A stretch of 5,645 nt of DNA. Source: an uncultured Burkholderiales bacterium. GTDB taxonomy: Bacteria > Pseudomonadota > Gammaproteobacteria > Burkholderiales > Burkholderiaceae_C. Positions 1-5,289 of the stretch are shown here, piece by piece. A model generated the notes under the pieces. That model saw only the letters and a program-made list of their open reading frames with translations, had not been told where the DNA came from and searched no databases. Position 1 is the stretch's first letter; the number at the start of each line of letters is the position of its first letter. A program made the translations under genes and the position numbers. The DNA lies in contig CAIODK010000338.1 of assembly GCA_903856995.1 (NCBI GenBank), positions 1 through 5,645 of the forward strand, read 5' to 3'.

Positions 1-727
1 CTTCTTCACGTTCGCGTGCGGCCACCAAACCGTAGGCCACGTCTTGCTCGCGCTCGCGGCGTTCGCGCCAGGTTTCGTAGAGGCCATCCATCAAAGCACC
101 GATGTTTTCGGCGGTCTGACCCCACGAAAAGCGGAACACCCACGAGGCACCGACCACGCCGAACACAATAAAAATCAGACCTGAGCCATTGAAACCCAAC
201 CAACTCAAGCTCGACGGGCCCACCAAATAGCCCAACACGCCGCCACTCACGTGCCCTGGCAAGCGCTCTTCAAAGCGGTACAAGCGCGTCCACTCCAAGC
301 CCGTGCTGGAGATCAGCAACAAGGCAAACCCCATCCAGAACGCGAAACGCGTGAAGCGCCAGCCCAAATGCTCAGCTGGCGGCTCGTCATCGTCGCGCAA
401 GCGGTTAGCCAACGCCGACAGCCACGCGGCTAAGGCTGCGGCATAGCACCACCACACCGAGTAGCCGAGCAAGAAAAAGCTCAAATCACCCAGCCAAGCA
501 CCCAAGCGCCCACCGAAGTTGCGCACCGTGCTACCTGCACCAGAGGTGGTCCAGGCGGGATCGAGCGGCGTTTGGGTGAGAAGCGCCAGCAACCAAAAGG
601 TCATGAACACAAAGCCCGCTGTGAGCGCAATCTCTTGCGCAAAACGGCGAAAGCCTGTGGGTTTGTGTTCGCCGTCGGCAGAAGCTGCGCGCGGGTCGTT
701 TTTAAGAGTATTTAGCGAGTAAGTCAT
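1..727 (-). CDS. ftsK: DNA translocase FtsK, N-terminal membrane domain (partial, C-terminus beyond window)
   Basis: FtsK is a septum-located, DNA-pumping motor that clears and aligns chromosome termini during division; its N-terminal membrane domain anchors it to the divisome. The first 242 residues are visible, with no stop before base 1. A short cytoplasmic head (about 1-30) is followed by hydrophobic segments near residues 32-51, 79-104, 126-142 and 163-199, matching the FtsK four-TM domain. Family-typical patches are QTPLDP (52-57), GRLGAWLGD (73-81) and GGVLGYLVG (162-170). After the last segment the chain turns charged (RERREREQD, 221-229), as in the linker start. The motor and gamma domains lie outside the window. 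The ATG at 727 is the first start after an in-frame stop at 745-743. I see no clear Shine-Dalgarno. The gene is divergent from trxB. Family assignment is by recognition; the full product is usually over 700 residues. Confidence 0.9.
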   Translation of the reverse strand, partial: MTYSLNTLKNDPRAASADGEHKPTGFRRFAQEIALTAGFVFMTFWLLALLTQTPLDPAWTTSGAGSTVRNFGGRLGAWLGDLSFFLLGYSVWWCYAAALAAWLSALANRLRDDDEPPAEHLGWRFTRFAFWMGFALLLISSTGLEWTRLYRFEERLPGHVSGGVLGYLVGPSSLSWLGFNGSGLIFIVFGVVGASWVFRFSWGQTAENIGALMDGLYETWRERREREQDVAYGLVAAREREE

Positions 728-788
728 GTCTAGAGGGAGAGCTTACCCGAGAGGCGACCTTGCATCGTCAGGGGCAAATGGAGGTTCT

Positions 789-794
789 TACAAT
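789..794 (+). promoter_or_regulatory. Candidate -10 element for trxB (TACAAT)
   Basis: TACAAT matches the sigma-70 -10 consensus at five of six positions and lies 35 bp before the trxB ATG, within the 102-bp spacer between divergent ftsK and trxB. No good -35 stands 16-18 bp upstream; the TTGCAT at 760-765 is 23 bp away, too far for a normal spacer. Transcription from here would give a leader of roughly 30 nt. No convincing promoter for ftsK was found on the other strand of this spacer. Confidence 0.4.
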
Positions 795-829
795 CTTGCC
801 TTTATTGTCTCTTTGATTGCGCTCTTCAA

Positions 830-1786
830 ATGTCTACCAACCAACACGCTCAAGTTTTGATTCTCGGCTCCGGCCCTGCTGGCTATACAGCCGCCGTTTA
901 CGCAGCCCGCGCCAATTTGAAGCCCCTGTTGATCACCGGCATGGCCCAAGGCGGCCAACTGATGACCACCACCGAAGTCGACAACTGGCCCGCCGACGTG
1001 CACGGCGTGCAGGGCCCAGAGCTGATGCAACGCTTCCAGCAGCATGCGGAACGCTTCAACACCCAAATCGTGTTTGACCACATCAACAAGGTCGATTTCT
1101 CTAAGCGCCCCTTCACCTTGACCGGCGACAGCGGCACTTACACCTGCGACACGCTCATCATCTGTACCGGCGCATCTGCCAAGTACTTGGGCCTGCCTTC
1201 TGAAGAAGCCTTCATGGGCCGCGGCGTATCTGGCTGCGCCACCTGTGACGGGTTTTTCTACCGCGAACAACCGGTGTGCGTGGTCGGCGGCGGCAACACC
1301 GCCGTGGAAGAAGCCCTGTATTTGTCTAATATTGCTTCTAAAGTTCACTTGATTCACCGCCGCGACAAGTTCAAGGCCGAAGCCATCATGATCGACAAGC
1401 TGATGGAAAAAGTCGCCGCCGGCAAGATCGTGCTGGAAACCAACAGCGTGCTGGATGAGGTGCTGGGCGACGCCTCCGGTGTCACCGGCGTGCGCTTGAA
1501 GAGCACCGACGACAACAGCACCCGCGATCTGACCTTGCAAGGCTGCTTCATCGCCATTGGCCACCACCCCAATACCGACATTTTTGAAGGTCAATTGGAC
1601 ATGAAGGGCGGCTACTTGCTGACCCAAAGCGGCTCGCAAGGCTTTGCCACCATGACCAGCGTGCCCGGCATCTTTGCAGCTGGCGACGTGCAAGACAACA
1701 TCTACCGCCAAGCCATCACCAGCGCAGGTACCGGCTGTATGGCCGCGCTTGACGCCCAGCGCTTCTTGGAGCAAGGCGTCCACTAA
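830..1786 (+). CDS. trxB: Thioredoxin-disulfide reductase
   Basis: This is a cytosolic flavoenzyme that passes electrons from NADPH through FAD and a redox-active disulfide to thioredoxin (EC 1.8.1.9). The 318-residue length is standard for the bacterial low-molecular-weight type. Visible landmarks, in order: the FAD-binding GSGPAG (13-18), the GGQLMTT stretch (41-47), the active-site disulfide CATCDG with Cys136 and Cys139, the NADPH-binding GGGNTA (153-158) with HRRDKFKA (176-183) contacting the 2'-phosphate, and the C-terminal FAD motif GDVQD (285-289) followed by RQAITSAGTGCMAA. All catalytic and cofactor residues are present and the protein closely resembles E. coli TrxB. The ATG at 830 gives the expected N-terminus and no alternative in-frame start lies just upstream. 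There is no recognisable Shine-Dalgarno before it. No strong terminator follows, so some transcripts may run on into rpmB. Confidence 0.97.
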   Translation: MSTNQHAQVLILGSGPAGYTAAVYAARANLKPLLITGMAQGGQLMTTTEVDNWPADVHGVQGPELMQRFQQHAERFNTQIVFDHINKVDFSKRPFTLTGDSGTYTCDTLIICTGASAKYLGLPSEEAFMGRGVSGCATCDGFFYREQPVCVVGGGNTAVEEALYLSNIASKVHLIHRRDKFKAEAIMIDKLMEKVAAGKIVLETNSVLDEVLGDASGVTGVRLKSTDDNSTRDLTLQGCFIAIGHHPNTDIFEGQLDMKGGYLLTQSGSQGFATMTSVPGIFAAGDVQDNIYRQAITSAGTGCMAALDAQRFLEQGVH

Positions 1787-1794
1787 AAAGACGC

Positions 1795-1800
1795 TACAAT
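1795..1800 (+). promoter_or_regulatory. Candidate -10 element for rpmB-rpmG (TACAAT)
   Basis: TACAAT, five of six matches to the sigma-70 consensus, sits 9 bp after the trxB stop codon. It predicts a start near 1807 and a leader of about 95 nt before rpmB. The -35 region is weak: nothing near TTGACA at 16-18 bp spacing, since it would fall inside the end of trxB. A 5-bp inverted repeat (GCGTC 1776-1780, GACGC 1790-1794) brackets the trxB stop and abuts this element; without a following T-run it is not a convincing terminator. Confidence 0.4.
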
Positions 1801-1806
1801 TGCAGG

Positions 1807-1901
1807 CTTTGCTGGATTCAGCGAAGAAGATGGGTTACCGCCACCCTTTTGGCGAGGTGAGGCGCTCGTGGGAACGACCGCCGTTGATATGGAGTGTCCA
1901 C
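1807..1901 (+). promoter_or_regulatory. Putative structured 5' leader of rpmB-rpmG
   Basis: The 95 nt between the predicted transcript start and the rpmB ATG can fold into a row of small hairpins. The first (arms 1807-1814 and 1819-1826, loop GATT) has eight pairs with one G-U. The second pairs CGCCA (1839-1843) with TGGCG (1850-1854). A short third one pairs TCGT (1866-1869) with ACGA (1874-1877). The first would lie exactly at the transcript's 5' end. Ribosomal-protein operons often carry autogenous control leaders, but I do not recognise this one as a known family, so a regulatory role is inference. Confidence 0.3.
1891..1894 (+). promoter_or_regulatory. Shine-Dalgarno site of rpmB (GGAG)
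   Basis: GGAG lies 7 nt before the ATG at 1902. It fixes the rpmB start, which matters because the same frame is open far upstream, back into trxB (to 1674). Confidence 0.8.
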
Positions 1902-2135
1902 ATGGCACGCGTATGTGAAGTAACGGGCAAAGGCCCAATGTCTGGGAACAATGTTTCCCACGCAAACAACAAAACAAAGCGCCGGTTCTTGCCGAACCTG
2001 CAATACCGCCGTTTCTGGGTAGAGACTGAAAACCGTTGGGTTCGCTTGCGCGTTTCTAGCGCAGCTCTGCGTTTGATCGACAAAAACGGCATCGACGCCG
2101 TGCTGGCTGACTTGCGTTCGCGCGGTCAAGCTTAA
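1902..2135 (+). CDS. rpmB: 50S ribosomal protein L28
   Basis: L28 is a small, basic protein of the large ribosomal subunit. The 77-residue product begins MARVCEVTGKGPMSGN, the family-typical start, and continues with the conserved KRRFLPNLQ (26-34), RFWVE (37-41) and the C-terminal GIDAVLADLR (63-72). Length and sequence are close to the E. coli protein. The single cysteine (Cys5) means it lacks the CxxC zinc pairs found in some L28 forms. The ATG at 1902 is chosen because it matches the family N-terminus and has a well-spaced GGAG. rpmG follows after 25 bp with its own ribosome-binding site, so the two form the classic rpmB-rpmG operon, ended by the terminator at 2343-2376. Confidence 0.97.
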   Translation: MARVCEVTGKGPMSGNNVSHANNKTKRRFLPNLQYRRFWVETENRWVRLRVSSAALRLIDKNGIDAVLADLRSRGQA

Positions 2136-2147
2136 TTCCAGTTACTG

Positions 2148-2153
2148 AAAGGA
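2148..2153 (+). promoter_or_regulatory. Shine-Dalgarno site of rpmG (AAAGGA)
   Basis: AAAGGA ends 7 nt before the rpmG ATG at 2161, in the 25-bp gap after the rpmB stop. With rpmB, this is one of only two strong ribosome-binding sites in the window. Confidence 0.8.
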
Positions 2154-2160
2154 CACGATC

Positions 2161-2331
2161 ATGGCATCCAAAGGCGGACGCGAAAAAATCAAGCTGGAAT
2201 CGACAGCCGGCACAGGTCACTTCTACACGACCAGCAAAAACAAGAAAACAATGCCCGAGAAAATGTTGATCATGAAATTTGATCCCAAAGCTCGCAAGCA
2301 CGTTGAATACAAGGAAACCAAACTGAAGTAA
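2161..2331 (+). CDS. rpmG: 50S ribosomal protein L33
   Basis: L33 is a small, lysine-rich protein of the large subunit. The 56-residue product starts MASKGGREKIKLESTAGTGH and carries the family features: the hydrophobic-aromatic HFYTTSKNK (20-28) and MPEKMLIMKFDPKARKHV (31-48), ending KETKLK. It contains no cysteine, so it is the zinc-independent (C-minus) form usual in proteobacteria. The start is supported by a good AAAGGA site and a family-typical N-terminus. It is the second gene of the rpmB-rpmG operon and is followed 11 bp later by a strong bidirectional terminator. Confidence 0.97.
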   Translation: MASKGGREKIKLESTAGTGHFYTTSKNKKTMPEKMLIMKFDPKARKHVEYKETKLK

Positions 2332-2342
2332 TTCAGTTGGCC

Positions 2343-2376
2343 CAATAAAAAACCCGCCTAGGCGGGTTTTTTATTG
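2343..2376. terminator. Bidirectional intrinsic terminator between rpmG and the desaturase gene
   Basis: A perfect 34-bp palindrome has a GC-rich core (CCCGCC at 2353-2358, GGCGGG at 2361-2366) flanked by six A on the left and six T on the right. On the plus strand the stem is followed by a T-run for rpmG; by symmetry the minus strand has the same structure for the desaturase gene. It starts 11 bp after the rpmG stop and ends 14 bp before the desaturase stop, exactly where convergent genes need it. Confidence 0.95.
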
Positions 2377-2390
2377 CCTGTCCGCAGCGT

Positions 2391-3602
2391 TTACACGCGT
2401 GCAGCACGCAAGTGCATGGAGAACTCTTGCAACGCCGCAATGCCGCTGGCCTCGGCGCGTTTGCACCAAGCTTGCAGGTCTTGCGCCAATTGGGCACGGT
2501 TGTGGTTGGTGTTGAGCCACAGTTGGCGCAGCTCTTCACGCATCTTCACCATGGTGTCCACATCTGGCAAAGCAGCGCGGGCTTGGGCCAGTTGCGCAAT
2601 CACGGTAGCGGGGACTCGATCGGCATCGCGGTGCATCCATCGCTTGGCAGTGGCCAACACGGCGTCAGCAGGCAAGATGGACATGCAGGACAACTCTTGG
2701 TTCATCGCCACACGCAGTTGACGGGCGTAATTGGCCATCACCTCGTAGCGGTTGGTGATCAGAGCTTCCAAAGTTTTTTCATCAGCCACGGGCTTGATGT
2801 CGCCAAAGGCCAGCTTAGGCACTGTTTTCTTCACAGTGGCCAAACCGCAGGTTTCCAAAATACGGATGTACAACCAGCCCAAGTCGAACTCGTAAGGCTT
2901 GACCGACAACTTGGCCGATGTGGGGTAAGTGTGGTGGTTGTTGTGCAACTCTTCACCACCAATGATGATGCCCCAAGGCGAAATGTTGGTGCTGGCGTCA
3001 GGCGCCTCAAAATTGCGGTAGCCCCAATAGTGCGCTGCACCGTTGATGATGCCCGCGGCAGTGACCGGAATCCACATCATCTGCACGGCCCACACGGTCA
3101 GACCCATGGCACCAAACAAGGCCAAATTGATGATCAACATCAAGGCCACGCCCTGCCAAGAGAAGCGGGTGTAGAGGTTGCGTTCAATCCAATCATCGGG
3201 TGTGCCGTGGCCATAACGGGCCATGGTTTCTAGATTTTTAGACTCTTTGCGATACAGCTCAGCACCCGTGAACAAAACGGTTTTGATGCCGTGGATGTGT
3301 GGGCTGTGAGGGTCCTCCGCTTGCTCGCACTTGGCGTGGTGCTTGCGGTGAATGGCTGTCCACTCTTTAGTCACTTGGCCAGTGGTCAACCACAGCCAGA
3401 AACGAAAGAAGTGCGCAGGAATGGGGTGTAAATCCAACGCACGGTGTGCCGAGTGGCGATGCAAATAGATCGTCACGCTGGCGATGGTGATGTGCGTGAA
3501 CACCAAAGCGACGATAAACACTTGCCAGCCAGAAAAATGCAGCAAGCCGTAGCTCAGCCAGTTCAACGTGGCGTCAAGCCAAGCCCAATTGGGTAACAAC
3601 AT
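2391..3602 (-). CDS. Membrane fatty-acid desaturase (acyl-CoA delta-9 type) with DesA/ISL3-like helical tail
   Basis: This is an integral-membrane di-iron desaturase expected to put a double bond into acyl chains and adjust membrane fluidity. The three histidine boxes are intact: HRHSAH (48-53), HRKHH (85-89) and HNNHH (220-224), with the further conserved NGAAHYWGYRN (187-197). Hydrophobic segments lie near 14-46, 62-75 and 150-185. The arrangement fits the acyl-CoA delta-9 (OLE1/DesC-like) group; position specificity cannot be read from sequence. The 403-residue chain exceeds the usual bacterial core of roughly 300 by a soluble, helix-rich tail (about 275-403) ending in W379, SGI (386-388) and LQEF (391-394). 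This resembles what I recall as the 'DesA/ISL3 alpha bundle tail' domain shared with ISL3 transposases. It lies 50 bp downstream of the methyltransferase gene in the same direction. The start is preceded by only a weak GAAAG and by palindromes at 3614-3637. Confidence 0.9.
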   Translation of the reverse strand: MLLPNWAWLDATLNWLSYGLLHFSGWQVFIVALVFTHITIASVTIYLHRHSAHRALDLHPIPAHFFRFWLWLTTGQVTKEWTAIHRKHHAKCEQAEDPHSPHIHGIKTVLFTGAELYRKESKNLETMARYGHGTPDDWIERNLYTRFSWQGVALMLIINLALFGAMGLTVWAVQMMWIPVTAAGIINGAAHYWGYRNFEAPDASTNISPWGIIIGGEELHNNHHTYPTSAKLSVKPYEFDLGWLYIRILETCGLATVKKTVPKLAFGDIKPVADEKTLEALITNRYEVMANYARQLRVAMNQELSCMSILPADAVLATAKRWMHRDADRVPATVIAQLAQARAALPDVDTMVKMREELRQLWLNTNHNRAQLAQDLQAWCKRAEASGIAALQEFSMHLRAARV

Positions 3603-3613
3603 GTAGGTCTTTC

Positions 3614-3637
3614 AATTCAAGGAATTAACCGTTAATT
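3614..3637. promoter_or_regulatory. Overlapping palindromes before the desaturase gene, possible operator
   Basis: Two inverted repeats share an AATT. One is AATTC-AAG-GAATT (3614-3626); the other is AATTAAC-C-GTTAATT (3623-3637), with perfect 7-bp arms. AATT occurs at 3614, 3623 and 3634, roughly one helical turn apart. A minus-strand -10 candidate, TAAAAT (3640-3635, five of six matches), would start transcription near 3628, inside the repeats, giving a leader of about 26 nt. That is a good position for a repressor. No convincing -35 is seen, and the regulator is unknown. Confidence 0.35.
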
Positions 3638-3652
3638 TTAAAGTTTTTGGGC

Positions 3653-4987
3653 TTATTGAGCCACCCAAACTGCGGCAAAGAAGCCATCCGTTGCATGTAT
3701 ATGGGGCCAAAGGCGCAAATACAAGCCATCAGGCGTACACAAGGACGCCGCATTGGCTACTTTCAACTCAGTCAAGGTGTCAGCTGCTGACAACGGTACA
3801 AAGTTGGGATGGGCCGCGCTGAACGCTTGGGCAATTGCCTCGTTCTCTTCGGGTAACACGCTACACGTGGCGTAGACCAAGCGTCCACCCGATTTCACCA
3901 AGCGCGCGGCGCTGGCCAAAATAGCGGTTTGCTTTTCAGTCAACTCTTGCACCGCCTTGGGTGACTGACGCCACTTCAGGTCAGGGTTGCGACGCAAGGT
4001 GCCTAGACCCGAACAAGGCGAATCGACCAACACGCGGTCAATCTTGCCGCTCAGGCGCTTCACACGGTCATCGCGCTCGTGCGCAATGGCGGATGGATGT
4101 ACGTTGGACAGTTTGCTGCGAGCCAGACGTGGCTTGAGCGACTCCAATCGATGTGCGGACGTGTCAAACGCATACAAACGACCGGTGCTGCGCATGGCTG
4201 CGCCAATGGCCAGCGTTTTACCGCCCGCCCCTGCGCAGAAGTCGACCACCATCTCGCCGCGCTTGGCGTCGAGCAGCAGGGCTAGCAACTGCGAGCCTTC
4301 GTCTTGCACCTCAATCGCGCCACGCGAAAAGGCGTCGAGGCCCGACAACGCAGGCTTGCCTTCAATGCGCAGACCCCAAGGAGAGAAAGGCGTTTCGACC
4401 GCTTTGATGCCCGCGAGCTTCAACTCGCGCTGCACGTCAGCGCGTTTGTCGGTGAACGTGTTCACACGCAGGTCAAGCGGTGCACCGCCGTTGAGGCGTT
4501 CAACCAAAGGCCAAAAACCCTCGCCCACTTGGGCTTTGAGCGGCTCGACCAGCCACTCGGGCATATTGTGGCGATGGCGCTCCATCAAATCGGAGGGCTT
4601 CACCGCTTCGCAGGCTTCCAACCAAGCGGCTTCTTGCTTGGTCAACGCGCCCATCAAAAAGTCGAGTGGGTCGTCGCTGGCGTGGCGGGCGCTTTTGGGC
4701 GCAGCCTTGACAGGCGCTTGGTCTTTCAGGTGCTGGGCAAAACCCAGAATGGCCAAACGGCGCTCTTTGGGACCAGAGCCCGAGGGGGCAAAGTGGTCAA
4801 AGCGCAGCTTGTTGCGCAGCACGTTGTAGGTGGTTTCGGCCAAGGCCGCACGCTCGCGCGGGCCGAAGGCATAAAGTTTACGGTAGTCACGGAAAAACTT
4901 AGACACCACCGCGTCGGCAGGGTGGTCAAACTTCAAAGTGAGGCGGACGAGCTCAGTACAAGCTTCAACAAGGGCTTTTGGATGCAT
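3653..4987 (-). CDS. RsmB/NOP-family SAM-dependent RNA (cytosine-5) methyltransferase
   Basis: This enzyme transfers a methyl group from S-adenosylmethionine to C5 of a cytosine, probably in 16S rRNA. Of 444 residues, the C-terminal half holds the catalytic domain: SAM-binding motif I DFCAGAGGKT (249-258), motif IV DSPCSGLGTLRRNPDLKWR (322-340) with Cys325, and motif VI YATCSVLPEEN (372-382) with Cys375. In this family the motif VI cysteine attacks the base and the motif IV cysteine releases the product. LDLRVNT (171-177) and the closing GFFAAVW (435-441) are also typical. The N-terminal region (about 1-70, with FGPRERAALAETTYNVLRNK) looks like the RNA-binding part of Sun/RsmB proteins. I leave the symbol empty: in related bacteria the true rsmB, as I recall, sits near fmt, and this purN-linked paralogue may modify another site. 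The ATG at 4987 lies 20 bp from the divergent DUF1653 gene. There is no strong Shine-Dalgarno. Confidence 0.9.
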   Translation of the reverse strand: MHPKALVEACTELVRLTLKFDHPADAVVSKFFRDYRKLYAFGPRERAALAETTYNVLRNKLRFDHFAPSGSGPKERRLAILGFAQHLKDQAPVKAAPKSARHASDDPLDFLMGALTKQEAAWLEACEAVKPSDLMERHRHNMPEWLVEPLKAQVGEGFWPLVERLNGGAPLDLRVNTFTDKRADVQRELKLAGIKAVETPFSPWGLRIEGKPALSGLDAFSRGAIEVQDEGSQLLALLLDAKRGEMVVDFCAGAGGKTLAIGAAMRSTGRLYAFDTSAHRLESLKPRLARSKLSNVHPSAIAHERDDRVKRLSGKIDRVLVDSPCSGLGTLRRNPDLKWRQSPKAVQELTEKQTAILASAARLVKSGGRLVYATCSVLPEENEAIAQAFSAAHPNFVPLSAADTLTELKVANAASLCTPDGLYLRLWPHIHATDGFFAAVWVAQ

Positions 4988-5010
4988 AGGGTGTATTGTC
5001 CCACCCTATG
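4985..5010. promoter_or_regulatory. Palindrome containing both divergent start codons
   Basis: CATAGGGTG (4985-4993) and CACCCTATG (5002-5010) are perfect 9-bp inverted arms around the 8-bp spacer TATTGTCC. The outer three bases of each arm are the start codons of the methyltransferase (minus) and the DUF1653 gene (plus). Part of the symmetry is forced by two ATGs facing outward, but six further matched base pairs per arm are not. The spacer contains a candidate -10 on the plus strand (TATTGT, 4994-4999). Regulatory function is inference. Confidence 0.4.
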
Positions 5011-5244
5011 AACGACCAAGACCTGCCCCCACTGCAAGAAACCCCAATCGGCCTCTACCGCCACTACAAAGGTGGTCAATATGAGGTGATTGGCACCGCC
5101 CGCCACAGCGAAACCCTAGAGAGCATGACCGTCTACCGCGCCCTCTACGGCGCACACGGCCTGTGGGTTCGCCCTGCTGCCATGTTTGGCGAACAAGTGT
5201 TGATTGACGGCGTGATGCAACAGCGCTTCGTGAAAATCAACTGA
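5008..5244 (+). CDS. DUF1653 domain-containing protein
   Basis: This is a small protein of 78 residues whose whole length is one DUF1653 domain, recognised from GLYRHYKGGQYEVIGTARH (14-32), VYRALYG (42-48) and GLWVRPAAMF (51-60). The molecular function is unknown to me. It is likely cytosolic, since there is no signal peptide or membrane segment. I chose the ATG at 5008 because the domain pattern begins soon after it. A TTG at 4996 in the same frame would add only four residues (LSHP, with Met as initiator) and is unlikely, although an AGGG stands near it. No Shine-Dalgarno precedes the ATG. The gene is divergent from the methyltransferase gene (20-bp gap) and 45 bp upstream of purN in the same direction, so it could share transcripts with purN. 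Confidence 0.85.
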   Translation: MNDQDLPPLQETPIGLYRHYKGGQYEVIGTARHSETLESMTVYRALYGAHGLWVRPAAMFGEQVLIDGVMQQRFVKIN

Positions 5245-5269
5245 GCCTTGTATGCAGCGGTGTTGCACA

Positions 5270-5287
5270 CCCCGCGATAATTCGGGG
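5270..5287 (+). promoter_or_regulatory. Candidate purN promoter element within an inverted repeat
   Basis: GATAAT (5276-5281) matches the sigma-70 -10 consensus at five of six positions and lies 8 bp before the purN ATG. It is bracketed by CCCCG (5270-5274) and CGGGG (5283-5287), a 5-bp inverted repeat with an 8-nt loop. No good -35 is seen at 16-18 bp. If this -10 is used, the transcript would start at or next to the ATG. Confidence 0.35.
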
Positions 5288-5289
5288 CA

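Noticed and set aside
788..1783. A 331-codon open frame on the minus strand, antisense across nearly all of trxB
   Set aside because: It mirrors trxB, whose motifs are all recognisable. The antisense product has no family pattern and is rich in Gly, Ala, His and Val, as shadow frames of moderately GC-rich genes are.
1776..1794. GCGTC/GACGC inverted repeat around the trxB stop as a terminator
   Set aside because: Only five pairs, a 9-nt loop and no T-run after it; more likely chance or a weak structure.
1674..1901. In-frame upstream extension of rpmB reaching back into trxB
   Set aside because: The L28 family N-terminus begins at 1902 with a good GGAG; the extra 76 codons overlap trxB and have no L28 similarity.
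2391..2780. Remnant of an ISL3 insertion sequence fused to the desaturase
   Set aside because: No terminal inverted repeats, target duplication or DDE catalytic region are visible. The reading frame is clean and the tail appears to be a standing part of this desaturase family.
2412..3233. A 273-codon plus-strand frame over the desaturase gene
   Set aside because: It is antisense to a gene with intact histidine boxes, and its product has no recognisable domain.
4996..5007. TTG start for the DUF1653 gene
   Set aside because: It adds four residues outside the domain and is a rare start codon; the ATG at 5008 is sufficient, though an AGGG near the TTG leaves slight doubt.
3987..5011. Long plus-strand frames (280 and 235 codons) over the methyltransferase gene
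   Set aside because: They lie in two different frames over a gene with all catalytic motifs; neither product resembles a protein family.
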